From Streptomyces sp. GESEQ-35 (GTDB lineage: Bacteria > Actinomycetota > Actinomycetes > Streptomycetales > Streptomycetaceae), in assembly GCF_017948485.1 (NCBI RefSeq), contig NZ_JAFFSX010000030.1:62001-126000 (forward strand): a stretch of DNA of 64,000 bases, written 5' to 3'. The translations under genes and the position numbers were made by a program. Positions 1 through 8,616 of the stretch are shown here, in pieces. Under the pieces are notes generated by a model that was not told the DNA's origin, searched no databases, and saw only the letters and a program-made list of their open reading frames with translations. How positions within the stretch are numbered: the stretch's first letter is position 1; each line of letters starts with the position of its first letter.

Positions 1-1335
1 GACGGGGTCAAGCTGTGGACCACCAACGGCGTGGTCGCCGACCTGCTGGTCGTGATGGCCCGGGTGCCGAAGAGCGAGGGCCACAAGGGCGGCATCACGG
101 CCTTCGTCGTGGAGACCAACTCGCCCGGCGTCACGGTCGAGAACCGCAACGCCTTCATGGGCCTGCGCGGCATCGAGAACGGCGTCACCCGCTTCCACCA
201 GGTCCGGGTACCCGCCGCCCACCGCATCGGCCCCGAGGGCGCCGGCCTGAAGATCGCCCTCACGACGTTGAACACCGGCCGTCTCTCGCTCCCCGCGTCC
301 TGCGTGGCCGCCGGCAAATGGTGTCTGAAGATCGCCCGCGAGTGGACGGCCGCCCGCGAGCAGTGGGGCAAGCCGATCGCGCAGCACGAGGCGGTCGGGG
401 CGAAGATCAGCTTCATCGCGGCGACGACCTTCGCCATGGAGGCGGTACTGGACCTGTCCTCGCAGATGGCCGACGAGGACCGCAACGACATCCGCATCGA
501 AGGCGCGCTGGCCAAGCTGTTCGCCTCCGAGCAGGCCTGGCTCGTCGCCGACGAACTGGTCCAGATCCGCGGTGGCCGCGGCTTCGAGACGGCGGAGTCC
601 CTCGCCGCCCGCGGCGAACGCGCGGTCCCCGCCGAGCAGGTCCTGCGCGACCTGCGCATCAACCGCATCTTCGAGGGCTCCACCGAGATCATGCACCTGC
701 TGATCGCCCGCGAGGCCGTCGACGCCCACCTGTCCGTCGCCGGCGACCTGATCGACCCGGACAAGTCCCTCCAGGACAAGGCGAAGGCAGCCGGGAACGC
801 CGGTGTCTTCTACGCCAAGTGGCTGCCCAAGCTGGTCGCCGGGCAAGGCCAACTCCCGTGTGCATACGGCGAGTTCAACAACGCCGTCGACCTCTCCCCG
901 CACCTGCGGTACATCGAACGCACCGCCCGCAAGCTGGCCCGCTCCACCTTCTACGCGATGTCCCGCTGGCAGGGCCGGATGGAGACCAAGCAGGGCTTCC
1001 TGGGCCGGATCGTCGACATCGGGGCGGAGCTGTTCGCGATGAGCGCGGTCTGCGTCCGGGCCGAACTCCTGCGCAGCCAGGGCGAGAACGGCCGCGAGGC
1101 CTACCAACTCGCCGACGTCTTCTGCCGTCAGTCCCGCATCCGCATCGACGAACTCTTCGGCCGCCTGTGGACCAACACCGACGACCTGGACCGCAAGGTC
1201 GTCAAGGGCGTCCTCGGCGGCGCCTACACCTGGCTGGAGGAAGGCATCGTCGACCCGTCGGGCGAGGGCCCGTGGATCGCGGACGCAACCCCCGGGCCCT
1301 CGGAGAAGGAGAACCTGCATCGCCCTATCGGGTAG
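1..1335 (+). CDS. Acyl-CoA dehydrogenase family protein, 3' part (5' end outside window)
   Basis: The reading frame is open from the first base, so the gene starts upstream; about 444 codons are present. The product should be a flavin-dependent acyl-CoA dehydrogenase that oxidises acyl-CoA thioesters in fatty-acid or branched-chain catabolism in the cytoplasm. Seen in the sequence: a middle-domain stretch with LWTTNGVVADLLVV, then the helical C-terminal domain with AREQWGKPIAQHEAV and the family motif QIRGGRGFETAESL followed by INRIFEGSTEIMHLLIAREA, which normally contacts FAD and the active site. A further roughly 170-residue C-terminal extension follows, as in long actinobacterial members. 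Substrate chain length cannot be deduced. Confidence 0.9.
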   Translation, partial: DGVKLWTTNGVVADLLVVMARVPKSEGHKGGITAFVVETNSPGVTVENRNAFMGLRGIENGVTRFHQVRVPAAHRIGPEGAGLKIALTTLNTGRLSLPASCVAAGKWCLKIAREWTAAREQWGKPIAQHEAVGAKISFIAATTFAMEAVLDLSSQMADEDRNDIRIEGALAKLFASEQAWLVADELVQIRGGRGFETAESLAARGERAVPAEQVLRDLRINRIFEGSTEIMHLLIAREAVDAHLSVAGDLIDPDKSLQDKAKAAGNAGVFYAKWLPKLVAGQGQLPCAYGEFNNAVDLSPHLRYIERTARKLARSTFYAMSRWQGRMETKQGFLGRIVDIGAELFAMSAVCVRAELLRSQGENGREAYQLADVFCRQSRIRIDELFGRLWTNTDDLDRKVVKGVLGGAYTWLEEGIVDPSGEGPWIADATPGPSEKENLHRPIG

Positions 1336-1340
1336 GGCCC

Positions 1341-1395
1341 GCGCCCCATAGGGGCGCGGGGAACTGCGCGACCAGCCACGACGGACCCGCAGATG
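1341..1395. repeat. Dispersed Streptomyces intergenic repeat, copy 1
   Basis: A short hairpin GCGCCCC-ATA-GGGGCGC is followed by GGGAACTGCGCGACCAGCC, placed just after the acyl-CoA dehydrogenase stop. The same unit recurs downstream of or inside four other genes here (7861-7930, 11731-11764, 13744-13800, 21190-21240). The hairpin half may help end transcription; the rest has no evident function. Confidence 0.75.
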
Positions 1396-1419
1396 ACACG
1401 CGGCCCTTCAGCGGAGCGC

Positions 1420-1875
1420 CTAGCACCATTTGTCGCTCGGGTTCGCCGTCGTCCAGGAGCAGGCGTCGACCTTGGTGCCGCTCGCTCTGGTCAGCGTCGC
1501 GGTGTCACTGGTGTTGTTCCAGACGTACCAGCCGCGGTCCTGGTACTTGTTCGCCGTGGTGTCCGAGCCCTTGCCCGTGCGCACCTTCATCGTCTTGCCC
1601 TTCCCGATCTTTACGTTCGGGAAGACGTAGCGGTGGTTGGCCTTGTCCTTCAGGACCCAGCCCTTCAGCGAGATCGCCGCACCACTGGTGTTCTTGATCT
1701 CCACCCACTCGCCGTTGAGGCTGGTGTTGGAGCCGTTGTCCGAGCCCGGGCTGTCGAACCAGACGTGGCGGATGACCACGCCCCCGGCGGCCTGGGCCGG
1801 AGTGCTGAGAACGGAGCCGGTGAGAGCCATGGCGCCCGCGAGTGCGGGCACGACGAAGGCGGCGCGTATGCGCAT
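1420..1875 (-). CDS. Secreted lamin-tail-domain protein
   Basis: 151 residues. The first about 29 residues form a signal peptide: a basic start (MRIRAAF), a hydrophobic core with ALAGAMALTG, and an A-Q-A-A cleavage-type region. The mature part matches the lamin tail domain: an immunoglobulin-like beta fold with NGEWVEIKNTSG, the LKGWVLKD turn, a middle YVFPNVKIGKGKTMKVRTG segment, and the closing aromatic segment before the Cys-ending tail. Two cysteines near the C-terminus could form a disulfide outside the cell. In bacteria such domains occur in secreted nucleases or as stand-alone surface modules; here it stands alone. A GGGGGATT ribosome site precedes the ATG. It is divergent from dxr. 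Confidence 0.85.
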   Translation of the reverse strand: MRIRAAFVVPALAGAMALTGSVLSTPAQAAGGVVIRHVWFDSPGSDNGSNTSLNGEWVEIKNTSGAAISLKGWVLKDKANHRYVFPNVKIGKGKTMKVRTGKGSDTTANKYQDRGWYVWNNTSDTATLTRASGTKVDACSWTTANPSDKWC

Positions 1876-2063
1876 GGAGAAATCCCCCCTGGATGTCTTC
1901 CGGTGATCGGTCGACCGCCGACCACGCCAGAAGATTTATCACACGACCTTCACGCAAGCTTCACAAAGGAGGAAGTCGCCTCAATCACCGCCAACAACTG
2001 ATAAGGCACCCTCCCGAGGGACGCCCTGTCCTTCCTGTCAGTGGTTGCCGCCACAATGGGGGA

Positions 2064-3497
2064 ATGAGCGACAGCCCAGCCCCCCCAGGGCGCGGATCGG
2101 AAGCCCCGTCTGCCCCGCGGCGCCATGCACGCACTCTCGCCGCACCGGGCCCTGACCCAAGTACATCCAGTACGAGGGACAGGGCCCGGCACGCCGAGAG
2201 CACGCACCTGGCGTCGCAGGGCCCGCCCTCCGGGCGGACGACGGGGCTTCCGATCCGCGCCCTGGCCGACCCACACCTCGTCTACGACCCGGTGTCGGGC
2301 GACGGTCCGAAGGACGTGGTCATCCTCGGCTCCACCGGGTCGATCGGCACCCAGGCCATCGACCTCGTGCTGCGCAATCCGGACCGGTTCCGGGTCACCG
2401 GACTCTCTGCCGCCGGCGGACGGGTCGCCCTCCTCGCCGAGCAGGCGCACCGGCTGCGCGTCCGCACGGTCGCGGTCGCCCGCGAGGACGTCGTGCCGGC
2501 GCTGCGCGAGGCCCTTGCCGCCGAGTACGGCGCGGGGGAGCCGCTCCCTGAGATCCTCGCCGGACCGGAGGCGGCCACCCGGCTCGCCGCCGCCGACTGC
2601 CACACCGTGCTGAACGGCATCACCGGCTCGATCGGCCTCGCCCCGACCCTCGCCGCCCTGGAGGCGGGCCACACCCTGGCGCTCGCCAACAAGGAGTCGC
2701 TCATCGTGGGCGGCCCGCTGGTCAAGGCGGTCGCCAAGCCCGGCCAGATCATCCCGGTCGACTCCGAGCACGCGGCACTGTTCCAGGCGCTGGCGGCCGG
2801 AACGCGGGCCGACGTACGGAAGCTGGTCGTCACGGCGTCCGGCGGACCCTTCCGCGGCCGTACGAAGGCCGACCTGGCCCAGGTGACCGTCGAGGACGCC
2901 CTCGCGCACCCCACCTGGGCGATGGGCCCGGTGATCACGATCAACTCCGCGACCCTGGTCAACAAAGGGCTGGAGGTCATCGAGGCACACTTGCTGTACG
3001 ACATTCCCTTCGACCGCATTGAGGTGGTCGTGCATCCCCAGTCGTATGTCCACTCGATGGTTGAGTTCACGGACGGATCGACGATCGCCCAGGCGACGCC
3101 CCCCGACATGCGCGGGCCGATCGCCATCGGGCTGGGCTGGCCCGAGCGCGTCCCGGACGCGGCGCCCGCCTTCGACTGGAGCAAGGCGTCGACATGGGAG
3201 TTCTTCCCGCTCGACAACGACGCGTTTCCGTCGGTGAGTCTGGCGAGACACGTGGGGCAGCTCGCGGGCACGGCCCCGGCGGTGTTCAATGCCGCCAACG
3301 AGGAGTGCGTGGAGGCCTTCCGGGCCGGCGCGCTGCCGTTCAACGGGATCATGGAGACCGTGACGCGAGTGGTGGACGAGCACGGCACCCCGCGCACGGG
3401 AACCTCGCTCACCGTCGCGGACGTCCTCGAAGCGGAGGCCTGGGCGCGGACCCGGGCGAGGGAACTGGCGGCACAGACGGCGGAGGCCCGTGCATGA
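2064..3497 (+). CDS. dxr: 1-Deoxy-D-xylulose 5-phosphate reductoisomerase, with in-frame N-terminal insertion
   Basis: 477 residues. Dxr converts 1-deoxyxylulose 5-phosphate to MEP with NADPH, the first committed step of the non-mevalonate isoprenoid route. Seen: the Rossmann motif ILGSTGSIGTQ, ANKESLIVGG, PVDSEHAALFQ and VVTASGGPFRG for substrate and metal binding, and HPTWAMGPVITINSATLVNK. The start is the ATG after GGGGGA at 2064, giving MSDSPAP, which I recall as the start of streptomycete Dxr; the usual next residues LADPHLVYDP appear only 59 codons later. The 59 extra codons come from a palindromic element at about 2085-2265. The stop overlaps the next ATG (ATGA), so the protease gene is translationally coupled. 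Confidence 0.93.
   Translation: MSDSPAPPGRGSEAPSAPRRHARTLAAPGPDPSTSSTRDRARHAESTHLASQGPPSGRTTGLPIRALADPHLVYDPVSGDGPKDVVILGSTGSIGTQAIDLVLRNPDRFRVTGLSAAGGRVALLAEQAHRLRVRTVAVAREDVVPALREALAAEYGAGEPLPEILAGPEAATRLAAADCHTVLNGITGSIGLAPTLAALEAGHTLALANKESLIVGGPLVKAVAKPGQIIPVDSEHAALFQALAAGTRADVRKLVVTASGGPFRGRTKADLAQVTVEDALAHPTWAMGPVITINSATLVNKGLEVIEAHLLYDIPFDRIEVVVHPQSYVHSMVEFTDGSTIAQATPPDMRGPIAIGLGWPERVPDAAPAFDWSKASTWEFFPLDNDAFPSVSLARHVGQLAGTAPAVFNAANEECVEAFRAGALPFNGIMETVTRVVDEHGTPRTGTSLTVADVLEAEAWARTRARELAAQTAEARA
2085..2265. mobile_element. Palindromic MITE-like insertion inside dxr
   Basis: The two ends (2085-2110 and 2240-2265) are a perfect 26 bp inverted repeat, GCGCGGATCGGAAGCCCC at its core. 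Between them lies a second, imperfect palindrome centred near GTACATCCAGTAC (about 2160-2173) with arms holding CGGGCCCTG on both sides. It adds 177 bp and keeps the dxr frame open. There is no transposase gene, so if mobile it would move in trans. I cannot define a target duplication with certainty because flanking C runs blur the edges. Confidence 0.8.
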
Positions 3498-4798
3498 CGA
3501 CCTTGATGTTCATCCTCGGCATAGTGCTCTTCGCGCTCGGCCTCCTGGTCTCGATCGCATGGCACGAGCTGGGGCACCTGTCCACGGCCAAGCTCTTCGG
3601 CATCCGCGTGCCGCAGTACATGGTCGGCTTCGGCCCGACGATCTTCTCGCGGAAGAAGGGCGACACCGAGTACGGCGTCAAGGCCATCCCGTTCGGCGGC
3701 TACATCCGCATGATCGGCATGTTCCCGCCCGGCCCCGACGGCCGCCTCGAGGCCCGCTCCACCTCACCGTGGCGCGGCATGATCGAGGACGCCCGCTCGG
3801 CGGCCTTCGAGGAACTGCGGCCCGGTGACGAGTCCCGCCTCTTCTACACGCGCAAGCCGTGGAAGCGGGTCATCGTGATGTTCGCGGGCCCGTTCATGAA
3901 CCTAATCCTGGCGGTGGCGCTGTTCCTCACCGTCCTGATGGGCTTCGGCATCTCGCAGCAGACCACCACCGTCAGCTCCGTCTCCCAGTGCGTCATCGCC
4001 CAGACCGAGAACCGCGACAACTGCGAGAAGTCCGACCCCGCCTCCCCGGCCGCGGCCGCGGGCCTGAAGGCGGGCGACGAGATCGTCTCCTTCGGCGGGG
4101 TGCGCACCGACGACTGGAACAAGCTGTCCGACCTCATCCGCGCCAACCCCGGCAAGGACGTCCCGATCGTCGTGGACCGTGACGGCGCGGAAGTCACCCT
4201 GCACGCGAAGATCGTCGCCAACCAGGTCGCCAAGAAGGACTCCAGCGGCCAGATCGTCCAGGGCGAGTTCGTCTCGGCGGGCTTCCTCGGCTTCAGCGCC
4301 GCCACCGGCATCGTCAAACAGGACTTCGGCTCCTCCGTGACCTGGATGGGAGAGCGGGTCGGCGACGCCGTCGACTCCCTCGCCGCCATCCCCAGCAAGG
4401 TCCCCGCCCTGTGGGACGCGGCCTTCGGCGACGGTGAGCGCGAGGCGGACTCACCGATGGGCGTGGTGGGCGCGGCCCGGGTGGGCGGCGAGATCTTCAC
4501 CCTGGACATCCCGCCGACGCAGCAACTGGCGATGGCGTTGATGCTGGTGGCAGGCTTCAACCTCTCCCTGTTCCTCTTCAACATGCTCCCGCTGCTGCCG
4601 CTGGACGGCGGCCATATCGCGGGCGCCCTGTGGGAGTCCCTGCGCCGCAACCTGGCGAAGGTGCTGCGCCGCCCGGACCCGGGCCCGTTCGACGTGGCGA
4701 AGCTGATGCCGGTGGCCTACGTGGTGGCCGGAGTCTTCATCTGCTTCACCCTGCTCGTCCTGGTCGCGGATGTGGTTAACCCGGTGAGAATCTCCTAG
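3494..4798 (+). CDS. RseP-family site-2 (RIP) zinc metalloprotease
   Basis: 434 residues. This is an intramembrane protease of the M50/RseP family; relatives cut membrane-bound anti-sigma factors or clear signal-peptide remnants. The first transmembrane helix carries HELGH at residues 24-28, the zinc site. A PDZ domain follows in the middle (about 175-240, with AAAGLKAGDEIVSFGG). The last part has the second zinc motif NMLPLLPLDGGH and a C-terminal transmembrane helix, the expected layout. The ATG overlaps the dxr stop (ATGA), so it is co-translated with dxr; ispG follows after a hairpin. The dxr-rseP-ispG order is common in actinobacteria. Confidence 0.93.
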   Translation: MTTLMFILGIVLFALGLLVSIAWHELGHLSTAKLFGIRVPQYMVGFGPTIFSRKKGDTEYGVKAIPFGGYIRMIGMFPPGPDGRLEARSTSPWRGMIEDARSAAFEELRPGDESRLFYTRKPWKRVIVMFAGPFMNLILAVALFLTVLMGFGISQQTTTVSSVSQCVIAQTENRDNCEKSDPASPAAAAGLKAGDEIVSFGGVRTDDWNKLSDLIRANPGKDVPIVVDRDGAEVTLHAKIVANQVAKKDSSGQIVQGEFVSAGFLGFSAATGIVKQDFGSSVTWMGERVGDAVDSLAAIPSKVPALWDAAFGDGEREADSPMGVVGAARVGGEIFTLDIPPTQQLAMALMLVAGFNLSLFLFNMLPLLPLDGGHIAGALWESLRRNLAKVLRRPDPGPFDVAKLMPVAYVVAGVFICFTLLVLVADVVNPVRIS

Positions 4799-4816
4799 CC
4801 ATACGGAGTTTGTGGC

Positions 4817-4875
4817 GGCCTGGCATGCTGTGTTCTCTGGGGGGCCACCCCCCAGACCCCCCGGCGTGCCAGGCC
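4817..4875. terminator. Nested hairpin between the protease gene and ispG
   Basis: Inner perfect 9 bp stem TCTGGGGGG / CCCCCCAGA with a 3-base loop (4836-4856), enclosed by a 12 bp outer stem with one mismatch (GGCCTGGCATGC, 4817-4828, against 4864-4875). There is no T tract, which is usual in streptomycete terminators. It lies 18 bases after the protease stop. Confidence 0.65.
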
Positions 4876-4999
4876 GCTCTCCATTGAGTGGGTTTACGGG
4901 CGCGATGTGCCCGGGCGTTGGCAGGTGCCGTAATCTCGAAGCCTGGAGCCCGTCCTTCCGGGAACCGGACTTGATCCACGACTTGGGGTTGCACAGCAG

Positions 5000-6157
5000 A
5001 TGACTGCGATTTCTCTCGGCATGCCGTCCGTTCCGACCAAGCTCGCCGAGCGTCGCCACAGCCGCCAGATCCAGGTCGGCTCCGTGGCCGTCGGCGGAGA
5101 CGCCCCCGTGTCGGTCCAGTCGATGACCACGACCCGTACGTCCGACATCGGCTCCACCCTCCAGCAGATCGCCGAGCTCACCGCCTCCGGCTGCCAGATC
5201 GTCCGCGTGGCCTGCCCCACCCAGGACGACGCCGACGCCCTCGCCACCATCGCGCGCAAGTCGCAGATCCCGGTGATCGCGGACATCCACTTCCAGCCGA
5301 AGTACGTCTTCGCCGCCATCGAGGCGGGCTGCGCCGCGGTCCGCGTCAACCCCGGCAACATCAAGCAGTTCGACGACAAGGTCAAGGAGATCGCCAAGGC
5401 GGCGAAGGACCACGGCACCCCGATCCGCATCGGCGTGAACGCGGGCTCGCTGGACCGGCGGCTGCTCCAGAAGTACGGCAAGGCGACCCCCGAGGCCCTG
5501 GTGGAGAGCGCCCTGTGGGAAGCCTCCCTCTTCGAGGAGCACGGCTTCCGGGACATCAAGATCTCCGTCAAGCACAACGACCCGGTCGTGATGATCGAGG
5601 CATACCGTCAGCTCGCCGCCCAGAGCGACTACCCGCTCCACCTCGGCGTCACGGAGGCGGGCCCCGCGTTCCAGGGCACGATCAAGTCGGCGGTGGCGTT
5701 CGGAGCGCTTCTCTCCGAGGGCATCGGCGACACGATCCGAGTGTCCCTGAGTGCGCCCCCCGCGGAGGAGGTCAAGGTCGGCATCCAGATCCTGGAGTCG
5801 CTGAACCTCAAGGAGCGCGGCCTGGAGATCGTCTCCTGCCCGTCCTGCGGCCGCGCCCAGGTCGACGTGTACAAGCTCGCCGAAGAGGTCACCGCAGGCC
5901 TGACCGGCATGGAGGTCCCGCTCCGCGTCGCCGTCATGGGCTGCGTGGTGAACGGCCCCGGCGAGGCCCGCGAGGCCGACCTCGGCGTCGCCTCCGGCAA
6001 CGGCAAGGGCCAGATCTTCGTCAAGGGCGAGGTCATCAAGACGGTCCCGGAATCCAAGATCGTCGAAACCCTCATCGAGGAGGCCATGAAGCTGGCCGAA
6101 CAGATGGAGGCAGCCGGAATCGAGTCCGGCGAGCCATCGATCTCGGTGGCGGGCTGA
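5000..6157 (+). CDS. ispG: 4-Hydroxy-3-methylbut-2-enyl diphosphate synthase (flavodoxin/ferredoxin)
   Basis: 385 residues. IspG (GcpE) reduces the cyclic diphosphate MEcPP to HMBPP, the penultimate step of the non-mevalonate isoprenoid route, using a [4Fe-4S] cluster. The N-terminal TIM barrel starts near SVQSMTTTRTSD and includes ADIHFQPKYV and VRVNPGNIK. The C-terminal cluster domain shows all three cysteines in CPSCGR and GCVVNGPGEA, with the following Glu as fourth ligand. Length is normal for the short bacterial form. It lies downstream of dxr and the RseP-like protease, so two steps of the same pathway sit together. Confidence 0.96.
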   Translation: MTAISLGMPSVPTKLAERRHSRQIQVGSVAVGGDAPVSVQSMTTTRTSDIGSTLQQIAELTASGCQIVRVACPTQDDADALATIARKSQIPVIADIHFQPKYVFAAIEAGCAAVRVNPGNIKQFDDKVKEIAKAAKDHGTPIRIGVNAGSLDRRLLQKYGKATPEALVESALWEASLFEEHGFRDIKISVKHNDPVVMIEAYRQLAAQSDYPLHLGVTEAGPAFQGTIKSAVAFGALLSEGIGDTIRVSLSAPPAEEVKVGIQILESLNLKERGLEIVSCPSCGRAQVDVYKLAEEVTAGLTGMEVPLRVAVMGCVVNGPGEAREADLGVASGNGKGQIFVKGEVIKTVPESKIVETLIEEAMKLAEQMEAAGIESGEPSISVAG

Positions 6158-6228
6158 GAAAGCCCCCCAGACCCCGACCAGGAACGTCAGGCTCGGGCTC
6201 ATCTCTCGGCACCGGTCGGCTATCTCCC

Positions 6229-6851
6229 GGCGGTCCGGCGTCCGAGGACGGGCATGGCCCTGTCGGCGTGTACCACTCGGCCGGTCCGGTGCCCGAGGAC
6301 GGGAACGGCCGTCCAGAGCCCCCTACCCACGGGTTGGGGGCGCGCCTCTCGGCGTCGGCCTGTGCAACTCAACGCACCGGCGTCTGAGGACGAGAACGGC
6401 CATCCCGAGTACCCGCCCACCCGTTGGGGGCTCACCTCTCAATGCCGGTCGGGTTTTTTCGGCCCGTCCGGTGTCTGAGGACGGGAGCAGCCGTCCCGAG
6501 CCCCCACCCACCCGCTGGGGGCGCGCCTCTCGACGTCGGTCTGTACAACTCGGCCCGTCCGGCGTCTGAGGGCGGGAGCAGCCGTCCCGAGCCCCCGCCC
6601 ACCCGTTGGGGCGCGCCTCTCGACGTCGGTCTGCACAACTCGGCCCGTCCGGCGTCTGAGGGCGGGAGCAGCCGTCCCGAGCCCCCACCCACCCTCTGGG
6701 GCTCACCTCTCAGTGCCGGTCCGTGCAATCCGGCCCGTCCGGTGTCCGAGGACGAGAGCAGCCGTCCCCAGCCCCCACCCACCCGCTGGGGCTCACCTCT
6801 CAGTGCCGGTCCGCGCAATCCAGCCCGTCCGGCGTTTGAGGACGAGGCCGT
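6229..6851. repeat. Degenerate 90-91 bp tandem repeat array in an 850 bp gene-free stretch
   Basis: The 6158-7011 interval has no convincing gene. Its bulk is a tandem array marked by GGCCCGTCCGGYGTCTGAGG at 6461, 6552, 6642, 6732 and 6822, with older copies at about 6279 and 6370 and a truncated one at 6229. Spacing is 91 then 90 bases. Each unit contains GGGAGCAGCCGTCCCGAGC and a CACCTCTC segment. The last unit has the form CCGTCCGGCGTTTGAGGACG, which I know as a common single-copy streptomycete intergenic sequence, so this looks like a local expansion. Open frames across it are a by-product of the period. Confidence 0.85.
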
Positions 6852-7011
6852 TCAGGCCGAAAGCGGGGGTCTGGGGGCGGCAGCCCTCAGGGACGGTCAG
6901 CTAAACCTGCGGCCACCGAGGAACGGGCGGCCACCTCCACGGGGGCGGCGCCGCTCAGCTTCCGCAGGTACAGTGCGGAGATCAGCAGACCTTAGGGTGA
7001 GGCCCCCGCAC

Positions 7012-7860
7012 GTGTTGACCCAGACCACCTCCCGGGTTCTCGAACCGAGCGACCTGGACGCCGCGCTCGCCGTTCTCGGCCGCGAGCCGGTCGCGAACGC
7101 CTTCGTGGCATCCCGGGTGCAGATCGCGGGCCTCGACCCGTGGCGGCTCGGCGGCGAGATGTGGGGCTGGTACGAGGACGGCATGCTGACGTCACTCTGC
7201 TACGCGGGCGCCAACCTCGTCCCGATCTGCGCCACCCCGAGGGCCGTACGGGCCTTCGCGGACCGGGCGAGAAGAGCCGGCCGCCGCTGCTCCTCCATCG
7301 TCGGCCCCGCCGAGGCCACCGCACAGCTGTGGCGCCTGCTCGAACCGAGCTGGGGCCCGGCCCGCGAAGTCCGTTCCCACCAGCCCCTCATGGTCACCGA
7401 CCACCTCCCCGCCGACATCGCCCCGGATCCGTACGTCCGCCGCATCCGCAAGGACGAGATGGAGACGATCATGCCGGCGTGCGTGGCGATGTTCACCGAA
7501 GAGGTCGGCATCTCACCCATGGCCGGCGACGGCGGCCTCCTCTACCAGGCCCGGGTCGCCGAACTCGTAGGCTCCGGCCGTTCCTTCGCCCGCCTCGACC
7601 CCGACGGCAAGGTCCTCTTCAAGGCGGAGATCGGCGCCGCCACGGACCGTGCCTGCCAGATCCAGGGCGTATGGGTGGCTCCCGAGTACCGGGGGAGGGG
7701 TGTCGCGGCCCCGGGCATGGCCGCGGTCCTGCGCTACGCGCTCGCGGACGTGGCCCCGGTGGTCAGCCTGTACGTGAACGACTTCAACACCGCGGCGAGA
7801 AGGACGTACCGGCGGGTGGGTTTCACAGAGGTCGGCGCTTTCATGAGTGTCCTGTTCTGA
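7012..7860 (+). CDS. GNAT-family N-acetyltransferase (two-domain)
   Basis: 282 residues. The start is GTG at 7012, preceded by AGGGTGAGG; it gives MLTQTTSRVLEPSD, while the upstream open frame is only the tandem repeat. The C-terminal half is a GNAT fold: QIQGVWVAPEYRGRGVAAPG is the acetyl-CoA pyrophosphate-binding motif A, followed by SLYVNDFNTAARRTYRRVGF, the usual motif B region. The N-terminal half is a second, weaker GNAT-like domain of the DUF4081 type seen in actinobacteria. Substrate unknown. It sits between ispG and a second GNAT gene; there is no sign of cotranscription with ispG. Confidence 0.88.
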   Translation: MLTQTTSRVLEPSDLDAALAVLGREPVANAFVASRVQIAGLDPWRLGGEMWGWYEDGMLTSLCYAGANLVPICATPRAVRAFADRARRAGRRCSSIVGPAEATAQLWRLLEPSWGPAREVRSHQPLMVTDHLPADIAPDPYVRRIRKDEMETIMPACVAMFTEEVGISPMAGDGGLLYQARVAELVGSGRSFARLDPDGKVLFKAEIGAATDRACQIQGVWVAPEYRGRGVAAPGMAAVLRYALADVAPVVSLYVNDFNTAARRTYRRVGFTEVGAFMSVLF

Positions 7861-7930
7861 ACGCGCCCAATGGGCGCGGGGCTGTTATCGACGTGCGGCT
7901 CCGCCGCGTGGGCGTGCTCAGCCCCCACAA
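7861..7930. repeat. Dispersed intergenic repeat, variant copy 2
   Basis: Immediately after the GNAT stop: hairpin CGCGCCC-AAT-GGGCGCG, then a variant body with GTGCGGCTCCGCCGCGTGG and CAGCCCCCAC. It has the same ends as the other copies but a different middle. Confidence 0.6.
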
Positions 7931-7977
7931 ACCTGCACGTGACCAACGACCCGACCCCCCCCTGTAGTCTCCCCGAC

Positions 7978-8544
7978 ATGCTGCGTTTTCCCGGTCACGG
8001 CCCCCGCCACCCCGAAGACATCGTGATCGGCCCCCTGGACCTCGCCGCACGGGTGGACGAAGCGCTGGCCGTCCAAGCACTCGCCTTCGGACTCGGCTCG
8101 GACGAGGTCGCCGTACGCCGCCAGATCGTCCTGCGCCACATGACGTTCCCCGGGGCAGGAGCACTCGGCGCCACGACCGGAGGCCGCCTCATCGGGTTCG
8201 TCTACGGCATGCCCAACGACCGTACCCACTGGTGGTCCACGGTCGTAGAGCCCTACCTCCGCGCCCAGGGGCACGACGACTGGCTCGAGAACTCCTTCGT
8301 GATCACCGAGCTGCACGTCCACCCGCGCTACCAGAACCGCGGCATCGGCCGTTCCCTGATCACCACGATCACGGACAGCGTCGACGAACCCCGCTCGATC
8401 CTCTCCGCGATCGACACCGACAGCCCCGCTCGCGGCCTCTACCACTCCCTCGGCTACCAGGACCTGGCCCGCCAGGTCCTGTTCCCGAGCGCTCCGAAGC
8501 CGTACGCCGTGATGGGCGCCCCCTTGCCGCTCCGGCGCCGCTAA
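7978..8544 (+). CDS. GNAT-family N-acetyltransferase
   Basis: 188 residues from the ATG at 7978. The GNAT core is clear: FVITELHVHPRYQNRGIGRS holds the V-x-P-x-x-R/Q-x-x-G-I-G cofactor motif, and ARGLYHSLGYQDL is the usual C-terminal motif. The N-terminal part (about 60 residues) has no recognisable addition. Its substrate cannot be predicted. It is the second acetyltransferase in a row and lies 72 bases before proS. The upstream gap contains a repeat copy, so it probably has its own promoter, though I see no clear promoter match. Confidence 0.85.
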   Translation: MLRFPGHGPRHPEDIVIGPLDLAARVDEALAVQALAFGLGSDEVAVRRQIVLRHMTFPGAGALGATTGGRLIGFVYGMPNDRTHWWSTVVEPYLRAQGHDDWLENSFVITELHVHPRYQNRGIGRSLITTITDSVDEPRSILSAIDTDSPARGLYHSLGYQDLARQVLFPSAPKPYAVMGAPLPLRRR

Positions 8545-8616
8545 CCGATTTCCACCGTCCCGTACCCCCCGGCTAACCTCCTGCCATCACCCTTACGCAG
8601 CAGGAGTACGAGACAC

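Noticed and set aside
6229..6851. CRISPR-like look of the regular repeat
   Set aside because: The units are contiguous and degenerate at 90-91 bases, with no short identical repeats, unique spacers or cas genes.
6424..7011. Long N-terminal extension of the GNAT protein
   Set aside because: The extension is translated tandem repeat; GTG 7012 has a proper ribosome site and gives the usual family start.
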